Below are positions 45,229-53,275 of a DNA stretch of 64,000 bases, one piece after another. Source of the stretch: an uncultured Ruminococcus sp. (GTDB lineage: Bacteria; Bacillota; Clostridia; Oscillospirales; Ruminococcaceae); assembly GCF_902762735.1 (NCBI RefSeq), contig NZ_CACWPP010000003.1, forward strand, positions 1 to 64,000. The letters are read 5' to 3'. A program made the translations under genes and the position numbers. Within the stretch, counting starts at the first letter, position 1, and each line of letters begins with the position of its first letter. Below the pieces are notes generated by a model. That model had not been told where the DNA came from, searched no databases, and saw nothing but the letters and a program-made list of their open reading frames with translations.

Positions 45229-46827
45229 TTAAACCTTAACAGTCACTTTTTCTCCCCCGCAAAACTTCACAACGACCCGATCAACTCTCTTGACAGTAAT
45301 CTCCTCCACAAGCTGCCTGACAAGATCGTTATCGAACTCACCAAGTGCCTCGATACCATGAGTAAGCTCCCTTGCGGCTTTGATGCGGTACATATCATGC
45401 CGTCCCGAATCACGCTTGCGGTTCAGTTCATCAAGCTCGGCTTTCAGCTCCTGTTCCTCTGTATGCAGGAGCTTTAAATTGTTTCCGAGAATATTGGCAG
45501 GAATAGCAGAAATATCAGCAAGCAGGCTGTTTCGTTCACTCTCAATATCTTCAAGTCTCGTACTGATAGCAGAGATACGGCGTTCAAGGTCGGCATTCTC
45601 GTTTTCGAGGGAATTTGCAGAAATCGAGGACTGTCTGTCAAAACCGCTGCTGTCAAGTATCTGCGCATTTATCGCTCTCACTATCGCGCTGTGCAGGGCT
45701 TCTTCATGCAGGCTGGGCGAATCGCACCTAGCCTTACCGCCGTCAAGAGTGCTCTTGCAACGCCACACGGCACGCTTGTTGCTGCCGCTTTTCCACAGCA
45801 CACGCTTGTAATTGCAGCCGCAGTTGCCACAAACAAGTAGCTCACTCAGGGCATACTCGGTGCGGTATCTTCCCCCGCGAGCGTTGCCCTTAGTCATAGC
45901 ACTTCGGCGGGAAAGCTCTAACTGCACCTTGTCCCAAGTCTCACGGTCGATGATCGGGGCGTGACAGTTCTGCACCAGATATTTCGGCTTCTGACCGTTG
46001 TTCTTAGCACTTTGATGTGTCAGGCAGTCCACAGTGTAATACTTCTGCAAAATGGCATCGCCCACATACTTCTCGTTTTTGAGGATAGCGTTCACATGGT
46101 CGCGGTTCCAGACGGTGCTTCCGTTCCTGCGGGCTGCACCCTTTTCGGTCAGACGCTCGGCAATCTTACGCATACTCATTCCGCCCGCAAAAAGGGTGAA
46201 TATCTCCCTAACGATTGCGGCTTCGTCCTCAATTATCTGTGGGACGCCATCCACAAGCCGATAGCCCAGCGTGTACCTCATCTGATAGCGGACATTGCCC
46301 TCCTTGAAAGACTTCTCAATGCCCCAAGTTATATTACGGCTGATACTCTCGCTCTCCGCCTGCGCGAAGCTGGCATACAACGTTATAGCAAACTCCGAAC
46401 TGACCGAAAGCGTGTTGATGTTCTCCTTTTCAAACTGCACCGCCACATTCAGTCTTTTCAGCTCGCGGACATAATCAAGGCAATCGACGGTATTTCTCGC
46501 AAAACGGCTTATCGACTTACAAAGAATAAGATCAATTTTACCCTTGCGGCACAGCTCGATCATGCGGTTGAACTGTGTACGGTTCTCGGTCTGCGTACCG
46601 CTGATGCCCTCGTCCGCAAAAATGCCTATCATTTGCCAGTCGGGACGGCTGCCGATGTAGTCGGTGTAGTACGCAATCTGCACCCCGAAGCTGTTAAGCT
46701 GCTCCGTTTCATCGGTGGACACCCTCGCGTAAGCCGCCACTCTCATTTTTTTGCCCGTGTACACGTTGTTCGCCTGCTCCTTCGCGGGGATAAGCGTCAC
46801 GTTCGCCGCCGTCTTTATATCACTCAT
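45229..46827 (-). CDS. Large serine recombinase 1, 532 aa
   Basis: ATG 46827 is chosen for its AAAGGAG site 8 bases upstream; it overlaps the stop of recombinase 2 (ATGAGTGA). The resolvase domain has the catalytic serine in AAYARVSTDE (about residue 36), with GISGTQTENR and LCKSISRFARNTVD. A recombinase domain (GYRLVDGVPQII) follows, then a zinc ribbon (CGNCGCNYKR ... WRCKST) and a coiled coil (NADLERRISAISTRLEDIES). This is the layout of TndX/phiC31-type integrases, which join two short att sites by 2-bp staggered cuts. It is flanked by inverted sites B and C, so inversion of the cassettes is its likely job. Confidence 0.93.
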   Translation of the reverse strand: MSDIKTAANVTLIPAKEQANNVYTGKKMRVAAYARVSTDETEQLNSFGVQIAYYTDYIGSRPDWQMIGIFADEGISGTQTENRTQFNRMIELCRKGKIDLILCKSISRFARNTVDCLDYVRELKRLNVAVQFEKENINTLSVSSEFAITLYASFAQAESESISRNITWGIEKSFKEGNVRYQMRYTLGYRLVDGVPQIIEDEAAIVREIFTLFAGGMSMRKIAERLTEKGAARRNGSTVWNRDHVNAILKNEKYVGDAILQKYYTVDCLTHQSAKNNGQKPKYLVQNCHAPIIDRETWDKVQLELSRRSAMTKGNARGGRYRTEYALSELLVCGNCGCNYKRVLWKSGSNKRAVWRCKSTLDGGKARCDSPSLHEEALHSAIVRAINAQILDSSGFDRQSSISANSLENENADLERRISAISTRLEDIESERNSLLADISAIPANILGNNLKLLHTEEQELKAELDELNRKRDSGRHDMYRIKAARELTHGIEALGEFDNDLVRQLVEEITVKRVDRVVVKFCGGEKVTVKV

Positions 46828-48859
46828 GATGTTTGCTCCTTTCACTTTTGACCGTCTTTCCGTTGATGAACTTCACGCGCACTCTATCGGGCGTGACATA
46901 GATATGCTTGACTGTTCTCGTGAGAAACTCCGGCAACTCCACACAATTCCTGATAGCGTCCTCTATCTGCGCCGTCTGCTCGGTTTTCACGTTGTACTCT
47001 ATACAGAGGATTTTTTCCTCCGCAAGATTAACCGCAGCTTTTGTAAGTATTTCTGCGTTTTCACCCGAAGCTATAAGATTTTCAAGACCGTCCTGCATTA
47101 TGAGAACTCTTTCCGTCGGACGATACTCTGTAACTCGGCAATTCAGCCTTATCAAACGCGGATCATTGCATACCCTTGTAAATACAGCATTAGTGAAACT
47201 TATCATATCTTCATCGGTATGCTTTGCCCTCCAATACGAACAGTGGCGGTTTGAGCATTTCCAGAGATATACGCCCTCAATCTTGCGCCTTGAAAGCCGA
47301 CCGCCGCAGCCACCACACAATGCAAGTGAGCGAATCGCAGTTATCGGCTCATGTGCAGAAATACTTCGTTTTTCATGATGTGGTATATTCATAGGGATAT
47401 GTATTCCGCCAATAAGCTCAAAATCGACAGTATCGTGAGCAAATCGGATTGCTTTAAGAATATCAGTACCTCCATCATTCTTGACAGCAGAAACCGTCTT
47501 ATAAAGCGTTCTTAGATCGTTTATCAAAAGCGCATTATGTTCCGCACGTTTCCAACGCTTTTCGGTCAGCGCGGCATACTCGGCATTGAGTTCGGTCTCG
47601 GAGGCTATGACCTCCCCATAAGAAATAAGACCCTCCGCGCACATTTTGCGAAGGGTCATTTTCTGTTGCATTATTTCTTCAAGGCGACCGCTTTCTGCAT
47701 TTTCGGAGACCTTTTCAACGATCCTTTCAAGCTGCCCGATAAGCGGCAGAAGAACATCATCGGCATGGTTGGTGAGCTTTGTCCATATCACTCGCCACAA
47801 ACCGGAAAGCGTTTCGTTATGCAGAATATCGTTCGTGCAGGGTTTCACAAGGTCAAATCGCCCTGTGCATTGCCAGTAAGGACGAGCCGCACCAATTAGG
47901 TAGTAAGACCGCCCACAAACAGCACAGATGACCTTTAGACGAAACGGGCTATTATTTGTCCTAGTCGCAGAACAGGCATTTTTCAACCGCAAAGTCTGCG
48001 CCGATTCAAAGGTGTCTCGGTCGATTATCGGCTCATGGCTGCTGCTGACATAGAAGCTGTCAGCCTGTCCCGTGTTTGGACGGCTAGTCCCCATGAACAC
48101 GGAAACGGTTTTCTGCCAGCGAATATCACCGAGATACATCTCCTGTGCGAGCATTTTGTAGATTGTGACATTGTTCCACGCGGCAGATTCGGGCGCGGCA
48201 AGACCCTCGGAATTAAAAAGGGCGGCGATACGCCTTGCACCCATTCCGCCGAGATACAGCGAAAAAATGCGCCGGACGACCGCCGCCTGTTCATCGTTTA
48301 TTACGAGCCTGCCGTTCACCTTGTCATAGCCGTAAGGCACACGGGCAACGCCGAGCGTCCCTGCCGCCATTTTGCGGTGCAGGCTCCAGCGAATATTTCT
48401 CGAAATGGACTGCGATTCCTCCTGAGCAAGACCGCCCATAATTGCTATCATCATTTCGTCGGCAGACCGCGCCGTGTCGATGTTTTCTTTCTCGAAGAAC
48501 ACCGTCACGCCCATTTCCCGAAGCTCACGCAGAATCGCAAGGCAGTCACGGGTGTTCCTCGCAAAGCGGCTTATCGACTTGGTGAGTATGCGGTCGATGC
48601 GCCCACGCCTGCAATCGTCGAGCATACGCATGAACTCGGGGCGTTCGGCAGTTGTGCCGCTTATCCCCACGTCCGCGTAGATGTCCACAAGCTCCTCATT
48701 GGGCGAACCGTTCAGCAGGTTAGTGAACCAAACTCGCTGCGCCGCGTAAGAGTGCAGCTGCTCCGCGCTACTCGTCGATACGCGGCAATAGGCTCCGCAG
48801 CGCAGCTTTTTCCCCCGCAAAACTAAAGGTATTGGCTGTATAGTTGTTATTTCAGCCAT
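46820..48859 (-). CDS. Large serine recombinase 2, 679 aa
   Basis: ATG 48859 (MAEITTIQ) has AAAGGAG 8 bases upstream; the longer frame to 48904 would include that site. The resolvase domain has GAYCRVSTSS with the catalytic serine near residue 26, GISGTTAERPE and LTKSISRFARNTRD. A recombinase domain (VPYGYDKVNGRLVI) follows, then two zinc ribbons (CAVCGRSYY and CGGCGGRLSR ... KCSNRHC) and helical stretches. It is the first gene of a two-recombinase operon. Paired serine recombinases may form a heteromer or divide the work, for example integration direction versus reversal; which applies is unknown. Divergent from silent cassette 3 by about 100 bases. Confidence 0.93.
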   Translation of the reverse strand: MAEITTIQPIPLVLRGKKLRCGAYCRVSTSSAEQLHSYAAQRVWFTNLLNGSPNEELVDIYADVGISGTTAERPEFMRMLDDCRRGRIDRILTKSISRFARNTRDCLAILRELREMGVTVFFEKENIDTARSADEMMIAIMGGLAQEESQSISRNIRWSLHRKMAAGTLGVARVPYGYDKVNGRLVINDEQAAVVRRIFSLYLGGMGARRIAALFNSEGLAAPESAAWNNVTIYKMLAQEMYLGDIRWQKTVSVFMGTSRPNTGQADSFYVSSSHEPIIDRDTFESAQTLRLKNACSATRTNNSPFRLKVICAVCGRSYYLIGAARPYWQCTGRFDLVKPCTNDILHNETLSGLWRVIWTKLTNHADDVLLPLIGQLERIVEKVSENAESGRLEEIMQQKMTLRKMCAEGLISYGEVIASETELNAEYAALTEKRWKRAEHNALLINDLRTLYKTVSAVKNDGGTDILKAIRFAHDTVDFELIGGIHIPMNIPHHEKRSISAHEPITAIRSLALCGGCGGRLSRRKIEGVYLWKCSNRHCSYWRAKHTDEDMISFTNAVFTRVCNDPRLIRLNCRVTEYRPTERVLIMQDGLENLIASGENAEILTKAAVNLAEEKILCIEYNVKTEQTAQIEDAIRNCVELPEFLTRTVKHIYVTPDRVRVKFINGKTVKSERSKHHE

Positions 48860-48930
48860 GCTATCAACTCCTTTCAAGGAAATTATAACACGGCTTTGTG
48901 ACATGGTTATTATGAGAATATTCTTATAGT

Positions 48931-50160
48931 TTGCAGTTCATCTTTTTCTCCGAGGTCGAATATGCTTGGTTTACGATGAGCAGAGAGGTTGAAGTACAGA
49001 ATATTCAGATGGTAGCAACTACTCCTGAAGATATTCAGATTTCGCTCGGCAAGATATATTCAAACAACACTAAAACAACTGCATCTGCTAGTGAGGAATA
49101 TACTCTTGGAGATGGTACGGGTTGGCTGAAACTTGATGGTACAATGGCTGAAGCACCGAGAGGTGTTACAGTCAGTGGAACAACATATACAGCAGATGCT
49201 CATGATGAACTTGACTGGTCTAATATTGCTGACATTTCAGCATATTATGAATTTGGTAAACTGATTCCTGCTTCTTCCCACAATGGTGTAAACGTATTCT
49301 TTACTCCCGATGCAGCAGGTTCCGGTCGTACTTTGAATGCTCAGGCAAAGTTCTATCAGGCAGTTGCAGGCTTAACCCCGAATCTGTGGAAGAGCGCAGC
49401 AAACACCTTTGCAAGCGATGGAACAGGTGCGAGTGCTCAGGCAACTGCGCATATCTATGGTGACGACAAGACTAATGCTACCACGCATACATGGGGTGTG
49501 TATGACGAAGACGATAATGCAGATGGTTACAAGAAGTCAACTGAGTGGAATGTAACCAATGATGACGGCTACTACATTGATATTCCTGTATGGTTGAGAA
49601 CATCAAGCACGGAGACCACAAAGCTGTATGTCACCGGCTATGTTACAAGTCAGGGAACATCGAATGCAGATGAGGATACCGATGACTTGTATAAGGCTGT
49701 TCGTGTTGCTATCCTGACAGATGCTGGTGCAGTTGATCAGGGTTGCTTGGCTTTGAATGATGGCTTAGATAAGTATATTGATCCTGTGACTGGGCAGGCA
49801 ACACACGCTAACAAGTTCCCGACCACAGCGGGTGGTGTTGGTATCCTTGATTCCTTGAACTATAACAACAGACATGATGATGTAACAACTGGAATTTTCG
49901 GCGTAAGCGACACGACTAATGCTGCTAACGGCAACTTTACCGATGTAGGACACACAGCTCTTGTAGTGAACGATGGTGGCACTGGCAAAGAGGTTGCAAC
50001 TCTTGCTGTTGGCAACGGTGCAGAATACGGTCCGGCAACAAAGCTCATCATTCGTGTATGGCTTGAAGGCGAAGATGAAAACTGTTGGAATGAAAACGCA
50101 GGTCAGAACTGGAATATTGCTCTGAAATTCTCTAAGACTCCGTTGGCTGCTGGTTCCTAA
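48931..50160 (+). CDS. Silent cassette 3: promoterless TasA/camelysin-like mature domain, ~409 codons
   Basis: The frame opens a few codons before site C (VEYAWFTMSREVEV) and has no signal peptide, promoter or ribosome binding site. Scaffold blocks are conserved: LDWSNIADISAYYEFGKLI, FFTPDAAGSGR, DDGYYIDIPVWLRTSS, LYKAVRVAIL and IRVWLEGEDENCWN. Intervening stretches are unique and polar (Asp/Asn/Thr/Ala). It is convergent with the expressed gene. One inversion between sites C and D (48961-51365) would put it behind the leader. Its 30 bases upstream of the site match those of cassette 1 (TATGAGAAT, GTTCATCTTTTT). Confidence 0.75.
   Translation: MQFIFFSEVEYAWFTMSREVEVQNIQMVATTPEDIQISLGKIYSNNTKTTASASEEYTLGDGTGWLKLDGTMAEAPRGVTVSGTTYTADAHDELDWSNIADISAYYEFGKLIPASSHNGVNVFFTPDAAGSGRTLNAQAKFYQAVAGLTPNLWKSAANTFASDGTGASAQATAHIYGDDKTNATTHTWGVYDEDDNADGYKKSTEWNVTNDDGYYIDIPVWLRTSSTETTKLYVTGYVTSQGTSNADEDTDDLYKAVRVAILTDAGAVDQGCLALNDGLDKYIDPVTGQATHANKFPTTAGGVGILDSLNYNNRHDDVTTGIFGVSDTTNAANGNFTDVGHTALVVNDGGTGKEVATLAVGNGAEYGPATKLIIRVWLEGEDENCWNENAGQNWNIALKFSKTPLAAGS
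48961..48992 (+). repeat. Recombination site C (32-bp cassette core)
   Basis: Identical over 32 bp to site A. Plus orientation, at the head of cassette 3 and the right edge of the recombinase block. Confidence 0.85.
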
Positions 50161-50195
50161 TATCCATACTGAACTACTTACCACACAGCTAATCC

Positions 50196-50223
50196 TATCC
50201 CCCTCATTTCGGTGAGGGGGATA
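50196..50223 (+). terminator. Terminator after cassette 3
   Basis: TATCCCCCTC pairs with GAGGGGGATA around ATTTCGGT; same core as the hairpin after cassette 1. Confidence 0.8.
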
Positions 50224-50241
50224 TTTATATACTGAAAAAGA

Positions 50242-50270
50242 ACCCCGTCAAACAAAATGTCTGACGGGGT
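50242..50270 (-). terminator. Terminator after the expressed cassette
   Basis: ACCCCGTCA pairs with TGACGGGGT around an A-rich loop. On the minus strand it is followed by a T-rich run. Confidence 0.75.
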
Positions 50271-50312
50271 GTGTTTATCTAGTTAAATGAATGCAATTTC
50301 ACATCATAAACC

Positions 50313-51470
50313 TTACTGATTAGCAGCTGTTGGAGCCGCCATTGTGCCGATCTTTGTGAATGTTAAATCGATAGTAAAGGATTGAGCAGCATTTGAATCC
50401 CAACAATTTATATCTTCACCTTCGAGCCATACACGGATAGTCTTCTGTACAGCAGTGCTATAATTGTTAGTGCCAGTAGGAGCTGCAAGGGCTACAACTG
50501 CATCACCAGAAACAGTACCTTCATCCTCCGAAGTCTGTGTCAAGAATGAAACAGTTCCATAAATGCTGTCAGCATTTGTTATTGCGACTGCTGCAGTAGT
50601 ACCAGTTGCATAATGTCCATTAAGAGTTCCCGCAGCCTTTACCGCCTGCGGAGATGTAATAGCTGTATCATCACTTGTTTCATCAGCAGTATACCTATTG
50701 TAATATGCACCCTGTAGAGCCGTAGCGTTTGCATACACGGTAGAATCTGCGATAACTTTGTCTGCTGTAGAGGTATTAGCAGTACCATTGGCATCAAGGA
50801 TAGCAACACGGGCTGCCTTGTACAAATCACCTGTGCCAGTTGCACCAGAGCCATCATTTCTGCCAGCGGTAATTTTTACTTTTACGCCGAGAGTCGATGC
50901 TGTCTTTGAACTGGACCTAAACCATACAGGAATATCAATGTAGTAACCCTTAGTATGTGTTTCCGCATAATTTGCCGCATGAGTAGCACTTGTGATTTTG
51001 TTATAGCTTGTCATAATTTCAGAACCACTTGCATCTGCCTGTGCAAAAACACCATCTACATCGACAGACTTACCAGCCTGAGTAGCATCACTTGTGTACC
51101 AAATATCTGTACCATTTACAGATGAAGCAGGAAGCAAATATCCAAAATCATAATAATCACACACTGCAACAGAATGTGTCCAATCTGGATCATCGCCTGT
51201 ATTATTGGCTGGTGCGTCTACCAATGTCGCATTACCTGTTCCATCAGCAAGCACTGTGGACGAGAGCATACCTTTTCCCAGAGACACTTCATAACCTTCC
51301 GGTACAGAAGCTGTCATCTTAATACCAGTCACTTCAACCTCTCTGCTCATTGTGAACCAAGCATACGTACTTGTCGAGAGCATGGCAGCCGAGATCATGA
51401 GCGAGCCGGCAGCCGGTATGAGCTTCTTTCTTGCGGAGCTCTTTTTATTTGTATTAGTTTTAGCTTTCAT
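50313..51470 (-). CDS. Expressed TasA/camelysin-like secreted protein with SipW-class signal peptide, 385 aa
   Basis: ATG 51470 is 8 bases after AAAGGA. Residues 1-35 form a signal peptide: basic KSSARKKLIPAAG, hydrophobic core, then STSTYAWFTMS, the motif of SipW-dependent substrates such as TasA and CalY. The mature part has the same scaffold as the silent cassettes (DWTHSVAVCDYYDFGYLLPASS, KGYYIDIPVWFRSSS, LYKAARVAIL, IRVWLEGEDINCWD). Site D (51334-51365) spans the junction of leader and mature domain. It is the only copy with a promoter (52019-52047), reached through two mini-leaders. TasA-type proteins build extracellular fibres; that function is inferred. The SipW-type peptidases at 54.0 and 58.9 kb are the probable processing enzymes. 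Confidence 0.88.
   Translation of the reverse strand: MKAKTNTNKKSSARKKLIPAAGSLMISAAMLSTSTYAWFTMSREVEVTGIKMTASVPEGYEVSLGKGMLSSTVLADGTGNATLVDAPANNTGDDPDWTHSVAVCDYYDFGYLLPASSVNGTDIWYTSDATQAGKSVDVDGVFAQADASGSEIMTSYNKITSATHAANYAETHTKGYYIDIPVWFRSSSKTASTLGVKVKITAGRNDGSGATGTGDLYKAARVAILDANGTANTSTADKVIADSTVYANATALQGAYYNRYTADETSDDTAITSPQAVKAAGTLNGHYATGTTAAVAITNADSIYGTVSFLTQTSEDEGTVSGDAVVALAAPTGTNNYSTAVQKTIRVWLEGEDINCWDSNAAQSFTIDLTFTKIGTMAAPTAANQ
51334..51365 (-). repeat. Recombination site D (expression site)
   Basis: The 32-bp core with two differences from site A (C and A at the two variable positions). Its upstream arm is the signal-peptide coding sequence (ending CTCGACAAGTACG) rather than the arm shared by A, B and C. 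Confidence 0.85.
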
Positions 51471-51564
51471 AATCATTTTCCTTTCTTATAAAGATTTTAG
51501 CTTTAGGTATGCTAATCACCTATCTAAATCTTAAAGTTGTAATCGTGTGAAAAACAAGTGAAAC

Positions 51565-51592
51565 CCGTCAACTATTTGGTATCAACGAGTTA
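51565..51592 (-). repeat. 28-bp tail repeat, copy 1
   Basis: On the minus strand it begins TAACTCGTTGATACC and ends AGTTGACGG. It follows mini-leader 2 directly and supplies its stop codon. An identical copy is at 51792-51819. Confidence 0.8.
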
Positions 51593-51697
51593 CGTACTTG
51601 TCGAGAGCATGGCAGCCGAAATAAGTAACGAACCGGCGGCGGGTATGAGCTTCTTCTTAGCGGAACTCTTTTTGTTAGTGTTTATATTAGCTTTCAT
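51590..51697 (-). CDS. Mini-leader 2: stand-alone SipW-class signal peptide, 35 aa
   Basis: ATG 51697 has the same AAAGGA context as the expressed gene. The product matches the expressed leader almost fully (KSSAKKKLIPAAGSLLISAA...STST) and then meets TAA where the mature domain should start. DNA identity with the expressed locus is lost exactly after CAAGTACGTA, within one base of the cassette junction. So it is an empty leader slot or a remnant left by cassette exchange. Confidence 0.7.
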   Translation of the reverse strand: MKANINTNKKSSAKKKLIPAAGSLLISAAMLSTST

Positions 51698-51791
51698 AAT
51701 CATTTTCCTTTCTTATAAGAATTTTAGCTTGCGGTAAGCTAATCACCTATCATAACTCTACGTTAAAAATCGAATGAGAAAAGAGCTTAAT

Positions 51792-51819
51792 CCGTCAACT
51801 ATTTGGTATCAACGAGTTA
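51792..51819 (-). repeat. 28-bp tail repeat, copy 2
   Basis: Same 28 bases as copy 1, joined to the end of mini-leader 3. The two tails are the candidates for a second, cassette-free half-site. Confidence 0.8.
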
Positions 51820-51918
51820 AGTAGAGGTAGCCAACATTGTAGCAGAGATCGCGAGCATACCGGCTGCGGGTACTAACTTCTTCATGGGATTACCCTTTTT
51901 CTTTGTATTAGCTTTCAT
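51817..51918 (-). CDS. Mini-leader 3: stand-alone SipW-class signal peptide, 33 aa
   Basis: ATG 51918 follows AAAGGA. The sequence (KKKGNPMKKLVPAAGMLAIS...LATST) is a divergent version of the same leader and also stops after the ST(S)T motif. It is the promoter-proximal leader. Short hairpins (51944-51960 and 51985-52000) precede it in the transcript. Confidence 0.65.
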   Translation of the reverse strand: MKANTKKKGNPMKKLVPAAGMLAISATMLATST

Positions 51919-51943
51919 ATTCATGTTCCTTTCATAATGGATT

Positions 51944-52000
51944 TCGGCTCTCGCAGCCGATCATTCAAATTTTCCACGAATGTTACCACTTTGGAGTGGT
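51944..52000 (-). promoter_or_regulatory. Two hairpins in the 5' leader RNA
   Basis: TCGGCT/AGCCGA (51944-51960) and ACCACT/AGTGGT (51985-52000) would form in the untranslated RNA between the promoter and mini-leader 3. Smaller stems (for example TTAGC/GCTAA) precede the other two leaders. Confidence 0.45.
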
Positions 52001-52018
52001 TTTCTTTAACTCGACATA

Positions 52019-52047
52019 ATTATACAGTATTTTGTTTTCAGTGTCAA
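52019..52047 (-). promoter_or_regulatory. Consensus promoter of the expressed cassette
   Basis: TTGACA (52042-52047), 17-base spacer, TATAAT (52019-52024), a perfect sigma-A promoter reading leftward through both mini-leaders into the expressed gene. No comparable promoter precedes the silent cassettes. Confidence 0.9.
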
Positions 52048-52443
52048 GAGTTTAGGATTTTATTCATATTTTTAACAAGCAAAATCAGTTAATTGCACAA
52101 ACAAGGTAGACAATGTTGTGCAGTATTACCAGTTAATTATATAATAATCAGGCTTATTAGCTAAAAGTTATTTGTTTCAACATAAAAATCAGCATACAAA
52201 CAATATATGTTGAGCAGGATAAAAATGTTAAATACAATATTTGGGAGTCAAGGTATTTTTACATTTTTCCATTTTTTAAATCAATATTCTATTTTGTGAC
52301 AATGAAATGCCTAAATGCTGAACATTCTGGCAACAATAGCAAAATTTAGATAAATATTTAAAAAATAGCCAATTTAGATTGACATTATTAAAAGAATGTT
52401 GTATAATATAATAGAGTAAAAATATGTGAAGAGGTGAAAAGCC
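52048..52443. other. AT-rich divergent regulatory region
   Basis: About 400 bases between the shufflon promoter and the EAL gene. Very AT-rich, with no gene supported on either strand. It contains the rightward promoter at 52379-52407, and its even spacing between two consensus promoters suggests shared control, but no clear operator repeat is seen. Confidence 0.7.
52379..52407 (+). promoter_or_regulatory. Consensus promoter of the EAL/SipW/AAA operon
   Basis: TTGACA (52379-52384), 17-base spacer, TATAAT (52402-52407), 37 bases before the TTG start of the EAL gene. Divergent from the cassette promoter. Confidence 0.9.
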
Positions 52444-53202
52444 TTGAAATTAAATGAAAAAAGCACAGTCGGCGGCATGCGGGCAGTCGAACTATTTTAC
52501 AGACCGATAAGAAATATCTCCGCAGGCAATACGTCCTTCTACCAGTCACAGACAAGGCTGAACACCCCCGGACTGGGCACACTGATGCCTGAAAATTTCA
52601 GAGATGTCAGCGAGATAACTCAGCAGTGCATCAACTTGTTTGAGCTGGAGATCATACAGGCTTTGGAAGCGATCAAGACCTTTAATGAGCGTGAATTGCT
52701 GTTCAACTGGGTATCCGTATACATGCCCGCCAAGTATCTGCGTGATATTGGCGCTGAAAACAAGCTGATGGATATTACCGAAAAGATGGGTGTCAAGACC
52801 TCGCAAGTCTGCTTTACACTATCCGAAAAGCTCTTTGAAGAGAGCGAACCTGAAGTCGCAGATAATATAAAGAAGCTGAGAAACAGAGGCTTTCATTTTA
52901 TGCTGACCGATTTTGGAAGTATAAGTTCGCCTATAATGAAGCTGTCGGAATATGAGGTCGATCATGTGATGTTCTCGCCTGAGATAACCCAGTATCTCGG
53001 AAAAGACGAACGTTCGGACAGCGCGGTGAAGTCGCTTATCGACTTTGTATCAGGATTAGGCGCTGAGCCAATTGCTGACGGCATTTCCAATGTGCATCAA
53101 GCTGAATCACTTTACGAGTTTGAGTGTGATTATTGCGCAGGTTCTCTTGCAGGCAGCTACTCTGCTGAAAGGTTCATCAGGAGGCCAAGTAAGGAAGATT
53201 AG
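52444..53202 (+). CDS. Degenerate EAL-domain protein, 252 aa
   Basis: TTG 52444 follows GAGGTG. The fold of an EAL phosphodiesterase is recognisable from VELFYRPIRNI at the start, LTDFGSISSPIMKL (family DDFGtG), VDHVMFSPEITQ (family KiDxxfv) and GAEPIADGISN (family AEGVE). Catalytic features are missing: the EAL signature position reads SFYQSQTRL, the second Asp of DDFG is retained but the first is Thr, and the KID lysine is replaced. It should not hydrolyse c-di-GMP and may instead bind it or a partner. It is the first gene of the secretion operon, so a regulatory input is likely. No membrane segment. Confidence 0.8.
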   Translation: MKLNEKSTVGGMRAVELFYRPIRNISAGNTSFYQSQTRLNTPGLGTLMPENFRDVSEITQQCINLFELEIIQALEAIKTFNERELLFNWVSVYMPAKYLRDIGAENKLMDITEKMGVKTSQVCFTLSEKLFEESEPEVADNIKKLRNRGFHFMLTDFGSISSPIMKLSEYEVDHVMFSPEITQYLGKDERSDSAVKSLIDFVSGLGAEPIADGISNVHQAESLYEFECDYCAGSLAGSYSAERFIRRPSKED

Positions 53203-53275
53203 CGACAAGGTGATTTGCTTTACAGCATTTTTGATCGACCGTGCTGATATAAAAATATGAAAGGGAGATATAGAT

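Noticed and set aside
45961..46851. 296-codon plus-strand frame opposite recombinase 1
   Set aside because: Antisense shadow of a gene with clear resolvase motifs; no ribosome binding site or promoter.
48035..48826. 263-codon plus-strand frame opposite recombinase 2
   Set aside because: Antisense shadow with no recognisable domain and no start signals.
51565..51819. CRISPR-like array (28-bp repeats about 227 bases apart)
   Set aside because: Only two copies with a long gene-containing spacer; they form the ends of tandem leader units and there are no cas genes.
52048..52378. c-di-GMP riboswitch upstream of the EAL operon
   Set aside because: The consensus core of GEMM riboswitches is not seen, and most of this stretch lies upstream of the promoter, so it is not transcribed with the operon.
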